From: CAZIVO01 sp964542765
Lineage (GTDB): Bacteria > Planctomycetota > UBA1135 > UBA2386
Direction: 5' to 3'
NCBI GenBank assembly: GCA_964542765.1
Contig: CAZIVO010000011.1
Span: 1 to 50,856, forward strand
DNA: 50,856 nt
Shown here: positions 9,520 to 18,177 of the stretch, one piece after another
How positions within the stretch are numbered: position 1 is the stretch's first letter
Layout: each line of letters starts with the position of its first letter
Position numbers and translations under genes: made by a program
The notes under the pieces: generated by a model
What the model was told of the DNA's origin: nothing
Database searches by the model: none
What the model saw: the letters and a program-made list of their open reading frames with translations, nothing else

Positions 9520-10280
9520 TCTTCGACACCCATTGCCACCTGGGCTATCACTGGGAGGACGGGGCCGATGATGATGCGCAGGCCGCATACGAACGAGCCG
9601 TCGAAGCCGGCGTCTGTGAAATTCTCAATGTCGGGATCAACCTGGAAACGAGCCGTCGTGCCCGCCAGTGGGCCCGAAAGCTCGATGGAGTCCTCTACTC
9701 CGCCGGACTCCACCCAAACGACGCTGGAGAATTCGATAGCGAATGGGACGCCATCGCCGCCATCGCGGGTGAGGAGGACTGCAGCGCCGTCGGCGAAACA
9801 GGGCTCGACTTCTACCGGGACTGGACCACGCCTCAGCAACAGATCCTCTCGTTCGAAAAACACCTGGAACTCTCTCTGGAACTCGATCGCCCCGTCATCG
9901 TGCATTGCCGAGACGCCTTTGATCAGGTTTTCGAGGTGATCGCCAAACACCCGGGCACGCGCGGTGTCATACACTGCTTCTCGGGCAATCTAGAAGACGC
10001 TCGCGCCGCTCTGGAACTCGGGTTCCATGTTTCCTTCGCCGGCCCCCTCACCTACAAGAAGTCAGAGGCTCTACGAGAAACTGCTGCATTCGTACCGGCA
10101 GACCGCATTCTGATCGAAACCGACGCTCCGTTCCTTCCCCCACAACCGTGGCGAGGCCAACGAAACGAACCCGCCTATATCCGCGCCACGCTTGAGACCT
10201 TGGCGCAAGTGCGCGACACGAATCTGGACGAGATGGCCAGGATCACGCGAGAAAACGCCCGCATGCTATTCAACGCATGA
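9516..10280 (+). CDS. tatD: TatD-family metal-dependent DNase
   Basis: A 254-residue TIM-barrel hydrolase of the TatD/YcfH family. All family signatures are present: MIFDTHCHL at the N-terminus (metal-binding HxH), SAGLHPNDA, AVGETGLDFYRD, VIVHCRDA, VIHCFSGN and ILIETDAPFLPP near the C-terminus. Members are cytoplasmic Mg2+/Mn2+-dependent 3'-5' exonucleases or deoxyribonucleases implicated in DNA repair and turnover. The ATG overlaps the stop codon of the upstream gene by 4 bases (ATGA). Length is normal. Whether this paralogue is TatD, YcfH or YjjV type cannot be decided. Confidence 0.95.
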   Translation: MIFDTHCHLGYHWEDGADDDAQAAYERAVEAGVCEILNVGINLETSRRARQWARKLDGVLYSAGLHPNDAGEFDSEWDAIAAIAGEEDCSAVGETGLDFYRDWTTPQQQILSFEKHLELSLELDRPVIVHCRDAFDQVFEVIAKHPGTRGVIHCFSGNLEDARAALELGFHVSFAGPLTYKKSEALRETAAFVPADRILIETDAPFLPPQPWRGQRNEPAYIRATLETLAQVRDTNLDEMARITRENARMLFNA

Positions 10281-10367
10281 CCCACGTGGTCGCCTCCGAA
10301 AATCGAACAGCGAACCCCGGGACACCCAGACATCGTTTTTATCCGAGCTTTCCAGGACCCTGTTCAC

Positions 10368-10937
10368 TCACAGCGAATTGCACGGTTCGTACCTAAAACA
10401 GTCCGTGAGATGGTCGTTGACCATGCCGACCGCTTGCATGAATGCGTAGCACACTGTCGGTCCGGTCCACTTGAATCCAAGTGTCTTGAGTTCCCTTGCC
10501 ATCGCCTCCGACTCAGATGAACGGGTAGGGAGTTTATCCACCGATATCCAAGCATTGCGAATCGTCTTGCCACCAACATACGACCACAACAGCTCGGAGA
10601 ATGATTGCCCTCGCTCTGCGATCTGCACGAAGCAACGGGCATTGTTCACCGCTGCCTCGATCTTCGCCCGGTTGCGAATGATGCGGGCATCTTTCACCAC
10701 CATATCAACACGCTCGGGCTTCCATCCTGCCAAGCGAACAGGATCGAGTTCATCCATCGCATCGAGAATTGCATCCGACTTGCGAAGCACGACCAGCCAG
10801 GAGAGGCCCGACTGGAACGTATCCAGCGTCAGCTTGACGAACAAAGCAACATCATCCCGAACCGGCACGCCCCATTCCTGGTCGTGGTAAGCCACGTATT
10901 GAGGGTCATCACCACACCACGGACATCGTCGCTGCAT
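10368..10937 (-). CDS. tag: DNA-3-methyladenine glycosylase I
   Basis: A 189-residue base-excision repair enzyme that removes 3-methyladenine from alkylated DNA. Start chosen at ATG 10937 because family homology begins at MQRRCPWCGDDPQYVAYHDQ; the frame is open further upstream without homology. The zinc ligands are in place: Cys5, His18 (YHDQEWG), His176 and Cys180 (NDHLTDC). FQSGLSW is the conserved helix. In E. coli Tag a Glu precedes it (LEGQQAGLSW) and contacts the base; here the equivalent is LDTFQSGLSW, an Asp, a conservative but notable change. The gene converges with tatD (87 bases apart) and diverges from the thioredoxin-like selenoprotein gene. Confidence 0.94.
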   Translation of the reverse strand: MQRRCPWCGDDPQYVAYHDQEWGVPVRDDVALFVKLTLDTFQSGLSWLVVLRKSDAILDAMDELDPVRLAGWKPERVDMVVKDARIIRNRAKIEAAVNNARCFVQIAERGQSFSELLWSYVGGKTIRNAWISVDKLPTRSSESEAMARELKTLGFKWTGPTVCYAFMQAVGMVNDHLTDCFRYEPCNSL

Positions 10938-11110
10938 GCTCGGCACTCGAACCACTATCGCGTAGCCTTGACCGTGCCGCTCATACCTCCTGGAAAAAAG
11001 AACCTGCACAGCCACCGCCTCCGGATGGTGGCAACTGGCTGGCGAATCCGGTTGACGGCAGGCACAATGCACGCAAATTGGCACATCGAGACAACTCGAA
11101 CAGAGGAACA

Positions 11111-12106
11111 ATGAATCACACTCCAAGCAAGGTCGCTCTCATGCTGCTCGGCACATTCCTCTCGACCTCCAACGTGACCGCGCAAGTGCGTCGCCCGGTC
11201 AAAACCCAAGTCGAACTCAAACAAAGTTACGCCGAGAAAATCGAGGAGTCTTGGTTCTTGGATGCCGATTGGATCGACGACTACGATCTCGCCCGTCAGC
11301 GCGCGGCCGAGGAAAAGAAGTTCATTTTTGCCTACTTCACCCGCACCTACGCCCCTTGAGGACCCTGCACCAGTGTGGAGAACGGTGCGTTCTCCAACAT
11401 CGAACGAATGCGCGCTCTCGGCGAGAGAGTAGTCCTCTTTGCATCCATCGCGACCCGCATCACCGACCGAAAGCATGACGACCTCCTGCGCCAGATAAAT
11501 GGCCGTGGCTACCCGACGCTGACGGTGATGAATGCGAAAGGAGAAGTCCTCACCCGCGACATCGATCGCAACATCGCCGGTGTCGAGAAGGCGGTGCAGG
11601 CTGTGATTGCCCACGCCAGGCTGACGAAACGCATCGACGCCGGGGTGAAGGGTCTGGATGTAGAGATGCTGATGGTGGAACTTCGTCTCCGTCGCTTGTC
11701 CGTGAAGCAGGCCAGGTGGGACTTCCAGAGGTGCATGAGTCGCCTTGGTGAAGCGTCTCGGACCGAAGCCGACAGCCTGATTCTGGCTCTCGAGATCGAG
11801 GAGTGGCGCGCCCAACTTGGCAAGGACAAGGGCGCTGCCCTGAACAAGGGTTGTTACGAGGCCTTCAAGGCCGGTCGTCGACCGATTCTGGGATCGCGTG
11901 CCGACGTATACCTGTTCTACCGCCCGGTCCTGGCCGGCGCGGGCCATGCAGAGGACCTACCGACGTTCGAAAAGGCCTTTAGCATCCATGCGCCCCGGCT
12001 GCAAAAGACGATCGATGCGGCAAAGGCCAAAGGCAACGCCAGCTACGCTCAGCGGCAACTGGACGCTCTCTCGGATGTGCTGACCAGACTCCGCAAAACG
12101 CGGTAA
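11111..12106 (+). CDS. Putative selenoprotein: secreted thioredoxin-like protein with UGPC motif (in-frame TGA)
   Basis: One continuous frame of 331 codons from ATG 11111 (AGAGG just upstream), interrupted only by TGA at 11357-11359, codon 83. The flanks read FAYFTRTYAP-[TGA]-GPCTS, so TGA takes the place of the first Cys of a thioredoxin CxxC, giving U83-G-P-C86. Downstream the thioredoxin fold continues with NGRGYPTLTV, whose Pro135 is the expected cis-Pro. The N-terminus (MNHTPSKVALMLLGTFLSTS, then NVTA-Q) is a signal peptide, placing the protein outside the cytoplasm. Residues about 165-331 are a helical extension of unknown function. A perfect 7-bp hairpin begins 17 bases after the TGA (separate entry) and resembles a bacterial SECIS. 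Selenocysteine decoding is therefore inferred. Alternatives are a nonsense mutation or a sequencing error. Confidence 0.8.
11360..11400 (+). promoter_or_regulatory. Putative bacterial SECIS element
   Basis: Directly after the in-frame TGA, GGAGAAC (11377-11383) pairs perfectly with GTTCTCC (11389-11395) around the 5-base loop GGTGC (11384-11388). The stem can be lengthened by T11376-A11396 and, with one bulged A at 11397, by GTG/CAT. The loop starts 24 bases after the TGA and begins with GG. Both fit the known rule for bacterial SECIS elements (apical loop about 16-37 bases after UGA, a G in the first two loop positions). A competing pairing GCACC (11367-11371) with GGTGC of the loop is also possible. 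Confidence 0.7.
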
Positions 12107-12130
12107 TCGAACATCGCCATTAACATGCAA

Positions 12131-12190
12131 CTGACCCGAACCCACCCCACGGACACCCAAGGAGGGGGTCGGCGGTAAGTTCGGGCCAGT
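12131..12190. terminator. Long dyad between convergent genes, possible bidirectional terminator
   Basis: CTGACCCGAAC (12131-12141) and GTTCGGGCCAG (12180-12190 approximately) are inverted with one mismatch, enclosing a 36-38-base GC-rich loop. It sits between the convergent selenoprotein gene and the pilin gene. No clear T-tract is seen, so terminator function is a guess from location. Confidence 0.3.
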
Positions 12191-12249
12191 GCAGGATGCC
12201 CGATGAGGCGTCGAGCCATTGCCCGAACGCCCCACAGCATCGGTAACGA

Positions 12250-12951
12250 TCAGTTGACGACGGTCCAGGTCTCGCCATCTTGACCGGCAGCATTGGTAGC
12301 GATCTTGCTGCTCATGGTCGGGCTGCCAACTGTTCCCAGGAACGCAGCCATGGGAACCGGCATGGTCGTGGTCCCATCGTAATTCATGATCGTGTTACGC
12401 GCCTTGAGCACGTCACCGGACTGATTGACGAAGAACGCAGAGTTGCCGGTATTGCCACGGGAAGCCGGCCATGCATAGCACATCCACAGGACTTCAGCAT
12501 TGGCAGCGCCGACGCTCACGCCGGAGGCTCCACCCGTAGCGGCTTCGGCCAAGCCATCTGCCGCAGCATCAGGGAGATACATTTGGAACCAGTAACCCGA
12601 ACGCAGTACTCGCGCTGCGGTGACATTCGAAAAGGCTCCCGAAAGGACCGCGGGACTGATCAGATCAGTTCCAACGCCTCCGGCCTCATCGTTACGAACG
12701 GCGACAGCACCCGACAATTCGCCGAAGTAGCCATATTCACCAGCACCATTGTTATTCGCATCGATGGCGCCAGAAGCCTGGCACTGTGCCTGCGACGACG
12801 AAATGTTCTTCAATGTTGCGATGGCAGCTGACTCATTGGCGTTCAACCGCGCGCTCAGAAGATTAGGAATCGCGATAGATGCGATGATAGCGATGATCGC
12901 AACAACGATCATCAGCTCGATCAGTGTAAAGCCTTGCTCACGTGTCTTCAT
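12250..12951 (-). CDS. Type IV pilin / type II secretion pseudopilin
   Basis: A 233-residue pre-pilin. The N-terminus has a class III leader and cleavage site, KTREQG followed by FTLIELMIVVAIIAIIASI: Gly7, Phe8 and Glu12 (the mature +5 Glu) are all present. The hydrophobic N-terminal helix is followed by PNLLSARLNANESAAIATLK and a region with DANNNGAGEYGYFGELSG, which could hold a metal-binding loop. It carries two Cys (CQAS and MCYAW). The product would be cut and N-methylated by the prepilin peptidase encoded at 21344-22291 and assembled by PilB/PilC encoded just upstream in the same operon. It is the last gene of pilT-pilB-pilC-TPR-pilin, 82 bases after the TPR gene. Major versus minor pilin cannot be told. 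Confidence 0.92.
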   Translation of the reverse strand: MKTREQGFTLIELMIVVAIIAIIASIAIPNLLSARLNANESAAIATLKNISSSQAQCQASGAIDANNNGAGEYGYFGELSGAVAVRNDEAGGVGTDLISPAVLSGAFSNVTAARVLRSGYWFQMYLPDAAADGLAEAATGGASGVSVGAANAEVLWMCYAWPASRGNTGNSAFFVNQSGDVLKARNTIMNYDGTTTMPVPMAAFLGTVGSPTMSSKIATNAAGQDGETWTVVN

Positions 12952-13033
12952 AATATTGTTCTCTCTCCCAATTACTTACGCTTAGAAATGATTGACCGAA
13001 AATCGGCACTGCTCGAATCTGAGCTGGAGGAAT

Positions 13034-13915
13034 TCAGCGCTTGGGAGGCGCTGCAGACGCTCTTGAACTCACGACGGTGATGAAGCGTTCCTCCCTTGAC
13101 ACTGGCTCCCAGAGCTCTGCATCCCTCCTCAGGAGAGCGCGGATCTTCTGGCTGCCAGCGCCACGAACGGCGCGTTCCAGCATCGCTAGTCCCATATCGA
13201 AATCTCCGCCGCATACCTTGAGCCTGCCGATGTAGTAACTTGCCATTTCCGCCTGGGTGGCCGCCCGCAGGTAGGTCCGTTCGGCGCCTACGAGGTCCCC
13301 CCACTCTTCGAGCAACTGGCCCGTAACCACCAATGACATGGGCTCAACAGGATCTAGAGAGACGACCCGCTGAGCGGTTTCAAGCGCCTCCTGAGGCCTC
13401 CCGAGGGAGTATTGGACCCGCGCCCGCTCCAGCAGGACTTTCGCACGATTCTTCGGCAAGAACGCATCCTCGTGGAGGCAATCCAGAGACTCCTTCAGCC
13501 ACCCTCCTCGACGGAGGCTCAGGGCCTGGTTCATGGCCAAAGTATCTCTGATCTCGGGAGTCACCCCTTCCAGTCTCAGCGCTCGCCCATAGAGCTCGGC
13601 TGATCTCAAATATTCGCGCTCGAGAAGTTCGAGATAGGCTCGGAATTCAACAGCTGGAAGGCAATCGGGCTGCACTCGATCCACCTCATCGAGATGGTGA
13701 CGAACATCGGCCAAGATCTTCTTGCGGGCATCGGTTGCCGCCCGATTGCCTTGGTTCGGCGTGAACACGCCAACGAGACGAAGCTGCACATCAACGGCAC
13801 TCAGACGAGTGAGAACATCTGCATCGGCACGATAGAAGAAACCGCCGTAACACAAACATCCGGCAACCGCTGCGGCCATCCCGTAAGCCAGGATTCTCCT
13901 GCCAGTATTGTTCAT
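13034..13915 (-). CDS. TPR-repeat membrane-anchored protein in pilus operon
   Basis: A 293-residue protein with one N-terminal membrane segment (ILAYGMAAAVAGCLCYGGFF, residues about 9-28) and several helical tetratricopeptide-like pairs, for example ELLEREYLRSAELYGRALRL and LLERARVQYSLGRPQEALET followed by SLDPVEPMSLVVTGQLLEEW. It lies 24 bases after pilC and 82 before the pilin gene, so it is probably part of the pilus biogenesis operon, perhaps as an assembly or pilotin-like factor. It does not match a named Pil/Gsp protein that I can identify, and the function is inferred from location only. Confidence 0.8.
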   Translation of the reverse strand: MNNTGRRILAYGMAAAVAGCLCYGGFFYRADADVLTRLSAVDVQLRLVGVFTPNQGNRAATDARKKILADVRHHLDEVDRVQPDCLPAVEFRAYLELLEREYLRSAELYGRALRLEGVTPEIRDTLAMNQALSLRRGGWLKESLDCLHEDAFLPKNRAKVLLERARVQYSLGRPQEALETAQRVVSLDPVEPMSLVVTGQLLEEWGDLVGAERTYLRAATQAEMASYYIGRLKVCGGDFDMGLAMLERAVRGAGSQKIRALLRRDAELWEPVSREERFITVVSSRASAAPPKR

Positions 13916-13939
13916 CCGTCCTCCGAGACTGATACGAGA

Positions 13940-15178
13940 TCAGCCTCCCGATATTTTCTCTTGGAGCTTGAAGATGGGGAGGAACACGGCGAGTACGATG
14001 CCTCCGACAACAATTCCCATGACCGCGATCAAGATCGGTTCGATCAGCGACGTGAGACCCTTCACTTCAGCCTCTACCTGCTGGTCATAGAAATCTGCGA
14101 TCTTCTCCAGCAATGAGTCCAGTGCGCCGGCACGTTCTCCGACGGCCATCATTCGAGTAACCATCGGCGGAAAGACCGCATTCTGCGAAAACGGTTCCGA
14201 TAGCGTCTCGCCTTGGCGAACACTGTCTTGAGCTTTATCGACAATCTCCGAGATCACAAGGTTGCCGGCCGTCGCCGAAACAATCTCCATGGCGGCAAGG
14301 ATCGGCACTCCGCTCTTCACCAGTGTCGAGAAAGTCCGTGCGAACCTCGACAACGCAACCTTCTTGAACAGCGGGCCGAAGACCGGAACCCGAAGCAAGA
14401 TCGCATCCCAGATACGGGCGCCCCGGCGACTCCTCTTCCAGCTGACGAAGGCGATGATCATGCCGACGAGACCACCGAAGAGCAGATACCACTGACTCTT
14501 CATCGTCTCGGCGACACCCATGACCCCGGTCGTCAAGGCCGGGAGGGGAACATCCAGGCTCTCAAAGACGGGCTTGAAGGTCGGAACAACACCGATCATC
14601 AAGAAACCCGCGATACCGAATACCAAGAACAGCGAGATGACGGGATATGTCATCGCCGACTTGATCTCCTGGCGAAGCCTCTCCGATGATTCGAGGTAAT
14701 CCGCCAGACGCTGGAGAATGGTATCGATCTGTCCAGAGACCTCACCAGCGCGAATCATGCTCACGTAAATGTTGGAGAACACCTTGGAGTGAGGCTCCAG
14801 GGCCTGCGAAAGATCCGCACCAGAACGAATGCCTTCGACCACCGAGTCGAGACAGAACGAAAACCCTGGCGACTCGGCCTGCTCTTGCAGGATCTCGAGA
14901 GCTTCAAGAAGTGTGATTCCCGCCGACAACATCGTCGAGAGTTGGCGGGTAAAGACCTCGAGTTCTCCCTTCTTGACCGATGACTTCTTGGCCTTCTTCT
15001 TCTGCCCTCGCTTGCCACTGAAGAAACCAGAAGAGACGCTGGCCTTCTTGATCTGAATCGGAACCAGATCTCGGCGGCGAAGATCCGCAACTGCATCACC
15101 CTGTGATTTCGCCGTCAACGTACCGGTCACGGTCTTTCCGGATACGTCCCTCGCCTGGTACTTGAATGAAACAGTCAT
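13940..15178 (-). CDS. pilC: Type IV pilus / type II secretion inner-membrane platform protein PilC/GspF
   Basis: A 412-residue inner-membrane protein, normal for the PilC/GspF family. The N-terminal part (FKYQARDVSGKTVTGTLTA) is typical, followed by two T2SSF domains: the first includes FTRQLSTMLSAGITLLEALE, the second ARTFSTLVKSGVPILAAMEI and GETLSEPFSQNAVFPPMVTR. Membrane helices lie at about residues 180-200 (VISLFLVFGIAGFLMIGVVP), 235-255 and 385-405 (near the C-terminus, PILIAVMGIVVGGIVLAVFL). A Lys-rich segment near residue 60 (GKRGQKKKAKKSSVKKGE) is unusual in its density. It forms the platform on which PilB and PilT act. It is 10 bases after pilB. Confidence 0.95.
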   Translation of the reverse strand: MTVSFKYQARDVSGKTVTGTLTAKSQGDAVADLRRRDLVPIQIKKASVSSGFFSGKRGQKKKAKKSSVKKGELEVFTRQLSTMLSAGITLLEALEILQEQAESPGFSFCLDSVVEGIRSGADLSQALEPHSKVFSNIYVSMIRAGEVSGQIDTILQRLADYLESSERLRQEIKSAMTYPVISLFLVFGIAGFLMIGVVPTFKPVFESLDVPLPALTTGVMGVAETMKSQWYLLFGGLVGMIIAFVSWKRSRRGARIWDAILLRVPVFGPLFKKVALSRFARTFSTLVKSGVPILAAMEIVSATAGNLVISEIVDKAQDSVRQGETLSEPFSQNAVFPPMVTRMMAVGERAGALDSLLEKIADFYDQQVEAEVKGLTSLIEPILIAVMGIVVGGIVLAVFLPIFKLQEKISGG

Positions 15179-15188
15179 TTCTCAGAAC

Positions 15189-16898
15189 TCAATCCGCCAT
15201 CGTCACTCTTTCGACTTCTTCGAGGCTCGTCTTACCGCGTATCACGTTGAGGATCCCGCACCTGCGGAGCGTCAGCATGCCTTCGCTCAGCGCCTGATTC
15301 TTGATCTCCGTGATGTGAGCTTTCTCAACCACTAACCGCTTGAGAGACTCGGACATTCGCATCGTCTCAAGGATCGCGAACCTTCCCCGGTAGCCGTTGG
15401 TGCAGCGATTGCAGCCAACAGGTTCAAAAATCTCGAAATCAGAGCTTGCGACTTCTTCCTCGGTGAAGCCCACGGACAGGAAGGCCTTCTTGTCATACTC
15501 GGACACCTTCTTGCAATGTGGACACAGCGCTCGCACCAGTCGCTGCGCGCAGATCAAGAGCGTCGAACTCGCGACCAGGAACGAGTCCATCCCCATATCA
15601 ACCATCCTGGTGATGGTCGATGCCGCGTCATTCGTGTGGAGCGTGCTGAGCACGAGGTGCCCCGTCAGGGCTGCCTTGACGGCAATCTCCAGAGTCTCCT
15701 TGTCACGAATCTCGCCGAGAAGGATCACATCAGGGTCCTGCCGCAGGATCGAGCGGAGCGCACTGGCGAAGGTCAGGCCACGCTTGGGGTTGACCGGAAC
15801 CTGATTGACACCTGACAGGGTGTATTCAACCGGATCTTCAACGGTAACGATGTTGATCTCGGGCTCCGAAATGTGCGAGACACCGGAATAAAGCGTCGTC
15901 GACTTACCCGAGCCGGTTGGACCCGTCACCAGGAGCATCCCGTAGGGCTGGCTACAAGCCCATCTGAAGTCTTCCATGCTGGTGGGCTCGAACCCTAGCT
16001 CCTCGATATCGAGAGCGAGGTTGGATGAGTCCAGGATCCTAAAAACCGTCTTCTCTCCCCAGACAACGGGAAGGATGGAAACACGGAAGTCGATTGCACG
16101 GTTTCCGAGCTTCATCTGGAACTTGCCGTCCTGGGGCTTGGCCTTCTCGGCAATATCCAGCTTGGCCATGATCTTGATCCGGGACGTGATGTTGTTCTGC
16201 ATCTTCTTAGGCAAGGACATGACCTCGATGAGACGTCCATCCTTGCGGTAACGCACCACGACCTTCTTCTCGAATGGCTCGATGTGGATATCGCTCGCCC
16301 CCACGCTGCAGGCATCGGCGATCATCTTGTTGACCATCTTGACGACCGGCCCGGCCTCGTCGCTGATAGCGGAAAGGTCCAGAGAATCCTGATCGGACGC
16401 GTCGTCCCTCAATTCCAGGTCAGCATCGTCAAACGAGCCGAGGATGTCCTCCACTGTTTCATCATCCGACCGGTAGCCTTCCGGGATGATCCGATCGATG
16501 GCTTCTTCGGTGGTTACCACGGGCCTGAGGTGGCACCCCGTGATGATGCGGATGTCATCCAGTTTCAAGACGTCAAAGGGATTGGCAACCGCAATGGTCA
16601 AGAGGTTGCCGATGCGGTCGACCGGGAAGATCTTGTAGTCCCGTGCAACATCGATCGGCACCGTATCCAGAAGATCCTGATTGACCTTCACACTGCTCAA
16701 GCGGACCGGTGGAAGATTCGCTTCACTCGCGATCAAGGCCACCAGTTCGTCCTCGGTAGCTATCCCTTGGCGCACCACAACCTCGGTCAGGGGGCGCCCT
16801 TCATTCTCGGCGATCGTGATGCACTCCGTCGCCTGCTCGGGCCCGATCTTGCCGGCCTTCTCGAGGATCGCCCTGAGTTTCTTGGTGAACTGGGTCAT
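15189..16898 (-). CDS. pilB: Assembly ATPase PilB/GspE
   Basis: A 569-residue hexameric cytoplasmic ATPase that powers pilus or pseudopilus assembly. The N-terminus carries a MshEN/T2SSE_N domain (about residues 1-140), followed by an acidic linker (about 144-180). The ATPase core has Walker A GPTGSGKST (326-334), the Asp box TVEDPVEY (352-359), Walker B DVILLGEIRD (390-399), the His box TGHLVLSTLHTND (412-424) and the tetracysteine zinc site CPHC (459-462) plus CNRC (496-499), which marks GspE/PilB rather than PilT. The start overlaps the pilT stop by 4 bases and pilC follows 10 bases later, so the operon is compact. Confidence 0.96.
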   Translation of the reverse strand: MTQFTKKLRAILEKAGKIGPEQATECITIAENEGRPLTEVVVRQGIATEDELVALIASEANLPPVRLSSVKVNQDLLDTVPIDVARDYKIFPVDRIGNLLTIAVANPFDVLKLDDIRIITGCHLRPVVTTEEAIDRIIPEGYRSDDETVEDILGSFDDADLELRDDASDQDSLDLSAISDEAGPVVKMVNKMIADACSVGASDIHIEPFEKKVVVRYRKDGRLIEVMSLPKKMQNNITSRIKIMAKLDIAEKAKPQDGKFQMKLGNRAIDFRVSILPVVWGEKTVFRILDSSNLALDIEELGFEPTSMEDFRWACSQPYGMLLVTGPTGSGKSTTLYSGVSHISEPEINIVTVEDPVEYTLSGVNQVPVNPKRGLTFASALRSILRQDPDVILLGEIRDKETLEIAVKAALTGHLVLSTLHTNDAASTITRMVDMGMDSFLVASSTLLICAQRLVRALCPHCKKVSEYDKKAFLSVGFTEEEVASSDFEIFEPVGCNRCTNGYRGRFAILETMRMSESLKRLVVEKAHITEIKNQALSEGMLTLRRCGILNVIRGKTSLEEVERVTMAD

Positions 16899-17977
16899 CG
16901 GGCCACGCGAACCCCTTGCCGGCGCAACTGCCTCTGAAGCTCATCCGGGGATGGCGAATGATTGACGGCCTCTTCAAAGCTGATCTGGTGGCTCCGATAA
17001 AGATCGGAGATCGACTGATTCATCGTCTTCATGCCCTGCTGGCCACTCGTTTGAATCACTGACTCGATCTGGTGAGCCTTGTCGTCACGGATCTGAGCGC
17101 GGATAGCCGAATTGACGAGCATGGTCTCGGCTGCGAGCGCACGACCCTTGCCTGCCACCACAGGGATGAGTTGCTGACAAACCACAGCCTGGAGAGTGAA
17201 CGAAAGCATCGTCCGAATCTGCTGCTGCTGGTGGGCAGGAAACACATCGATGATTCTGTTGATGGTCTGCGCCGTGTCGGACGTATGCAGTGTGGCGAAG
17301 GTCAGATGACCTGTCTCCGCGAGTGTCAATGCAGCCTCGATCGTTTCGAGATCGCGCATCTCGCCGATCAGGACAACATCTGGATCTTGCCTCAAGACCG
17401 AACGGAGAGCCCTGCCAAATCCATGCGTGTCTCCTCCGACCTCACGCTGACTGACCAAGCATTTGTCGTTGCTGTGCAGGAACTCGATCGGATCCTCGAT
17501 CGTCACGATATGCCCCTCACGTGTTTTGTTGATGTAGTCGGTCATCGCCGCCAGAGTCGTCGACTTTCCTGACCCTGTTGCGCCGGTGCACAAGACCAAA
17601 CCTTTTTGCAGACCGCAGATCTTCTCGCACACATCCTTGTCGAGACCCAGTTGTTCAAAGCCAAAAGTCTGACTCGGAATCATCCGGAGAACCGCAGCGA
17701 TACTGCCGCGCTGGAAGAATGCATTGGTCCGGAACCTACCCAGCGATGTCACGCCGAAGGAGAAGTCGAGTTCGAAGTTCTCCTCTAAACTCGCCACCTG
17801 GTCCGGAGTGAGAATGGAATAGACAAGCTTCTTGCTCATCTCCGGGGAAAGGACATCGCAATCAGCGTCCTGCAGCCGGCCATCCACGCGAATCCTCGGC
17901 CGCGAGCCAGCTGACAGGTGTAAATCCGATCCTCCTTGCTGAACCATCAGGTTCAGCAGCGCTTCCATCGATGCCAT
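16895..17977 (-). CDS. pilT: Pilus retraction ATPase PilT
   Basis: A 360-residue hexameric ATPase for pilus retraction. Walker A GATGSGKST (132-140), Asp box TIEDPIEF (159-166), Walker B DVVLIGEMRD (200-209), His box ETGHLTFATLHT (221-232) and AIRAQIRD (291-298), which corresponds to the PilT-specific AIRNLIRE motif, are all present. It lacks the tetracysteine and long N-terminal domain of PilB. Start ATG 17977 is chosen because MASMEALLNLMVQQGGSDLH matches the family; an internal ATG 3 codons on is possible. A perfect AGGAGG lies about 32 bases upstream of the ATG, too far to be its ribosome-binding site. First gene of the pilT-pilB-pilC-TPR-pilin operon. Confidence 0.96.
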   Translation of the reverse strand: MASMEALLNLMVQQGGSDLHLSAGSRPRIRVDGRLQDADCDVLSPEMSKKLVYSILTPDQVASLEENFELDFSFGVTSLGRFRTNAFFQRGSIAAVLRMIPSQTFGFEQLGLDKDVCEKICGLQKGLVLCTGATGSGKSTTLAAMTDYINKTREGHIVTIEDPIEFLHSNDKCLVSQREVGGDTHGFGRALRSVLRQDPDVVLIGEMRDLETIEAALTLAETGHLTFATLHTSDTAQTINRIIDVFPAHQQQQIRTMLSFTLQAVVCQQLIPVVAGKGRALAAETMLVNSAIRAQIRDDKAHQIESVIQTSGQQGMKTMNQSISDLYRSHQISFEEAVNHSPSPDELQRQLRRQGVRVAR

Positions 17978-18143
17978 GGACAGGTCCCAATAAAAATGAC
18001 AGGCGTATTCCTCCTATCGACCAAGACCCCCCGGAGGCTTCAGCGCCAAAGCGCGGCCCAGGCGGAGTTTCACGCGCCATCAGTCGCTGGGACCACGACC
18101 AAAGGCGGCCCTGCCGAGGCTTCAGACCTCAGCGGGCATGATC

Positions 18144-18174
18144 CCCTAAGATGCTTTACAGCAGATCTTTAGGG
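18144..18174 (-). terminator. Hairpin directly after the EF-G-like gene
   Basis: Read on the minus strand, CCCTAAAGAT pairs with ATCTTAGGG (one bulged A), with an inner GCT/AGC stem closing a GTAA loop. It begins 4 bases after the EF-G-like stop codon. There is no T-tract after it, so terminator function is plausible but not certain. Confidence 0.45.
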
Positions 18175-18177
18175 TGA

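Noticed and set aside
10955..10984. Short leader frame MSGTVKATR behind AGGAGGT upstream of tag
   Set aside because: The Shine-Dalgarno match is only 1 base from the ATG, too close for initiation.
11341..11400. Possibility that the thioredoxin-like gene is simply a pseudogene broken by TGA
   Set aside because: The rest of the frame is intact on both sides, the TGA replaces only the redox Cys, and a SECIS-like hairpin follows; still kept as an alternative.
10955..11947. 330-residue minus-strand frame spanning the selenoprotein gene
   Set aside because: Antisense of a thioredoxin-like coding region with strong homology on the plus strand; composition unlike a real protein.
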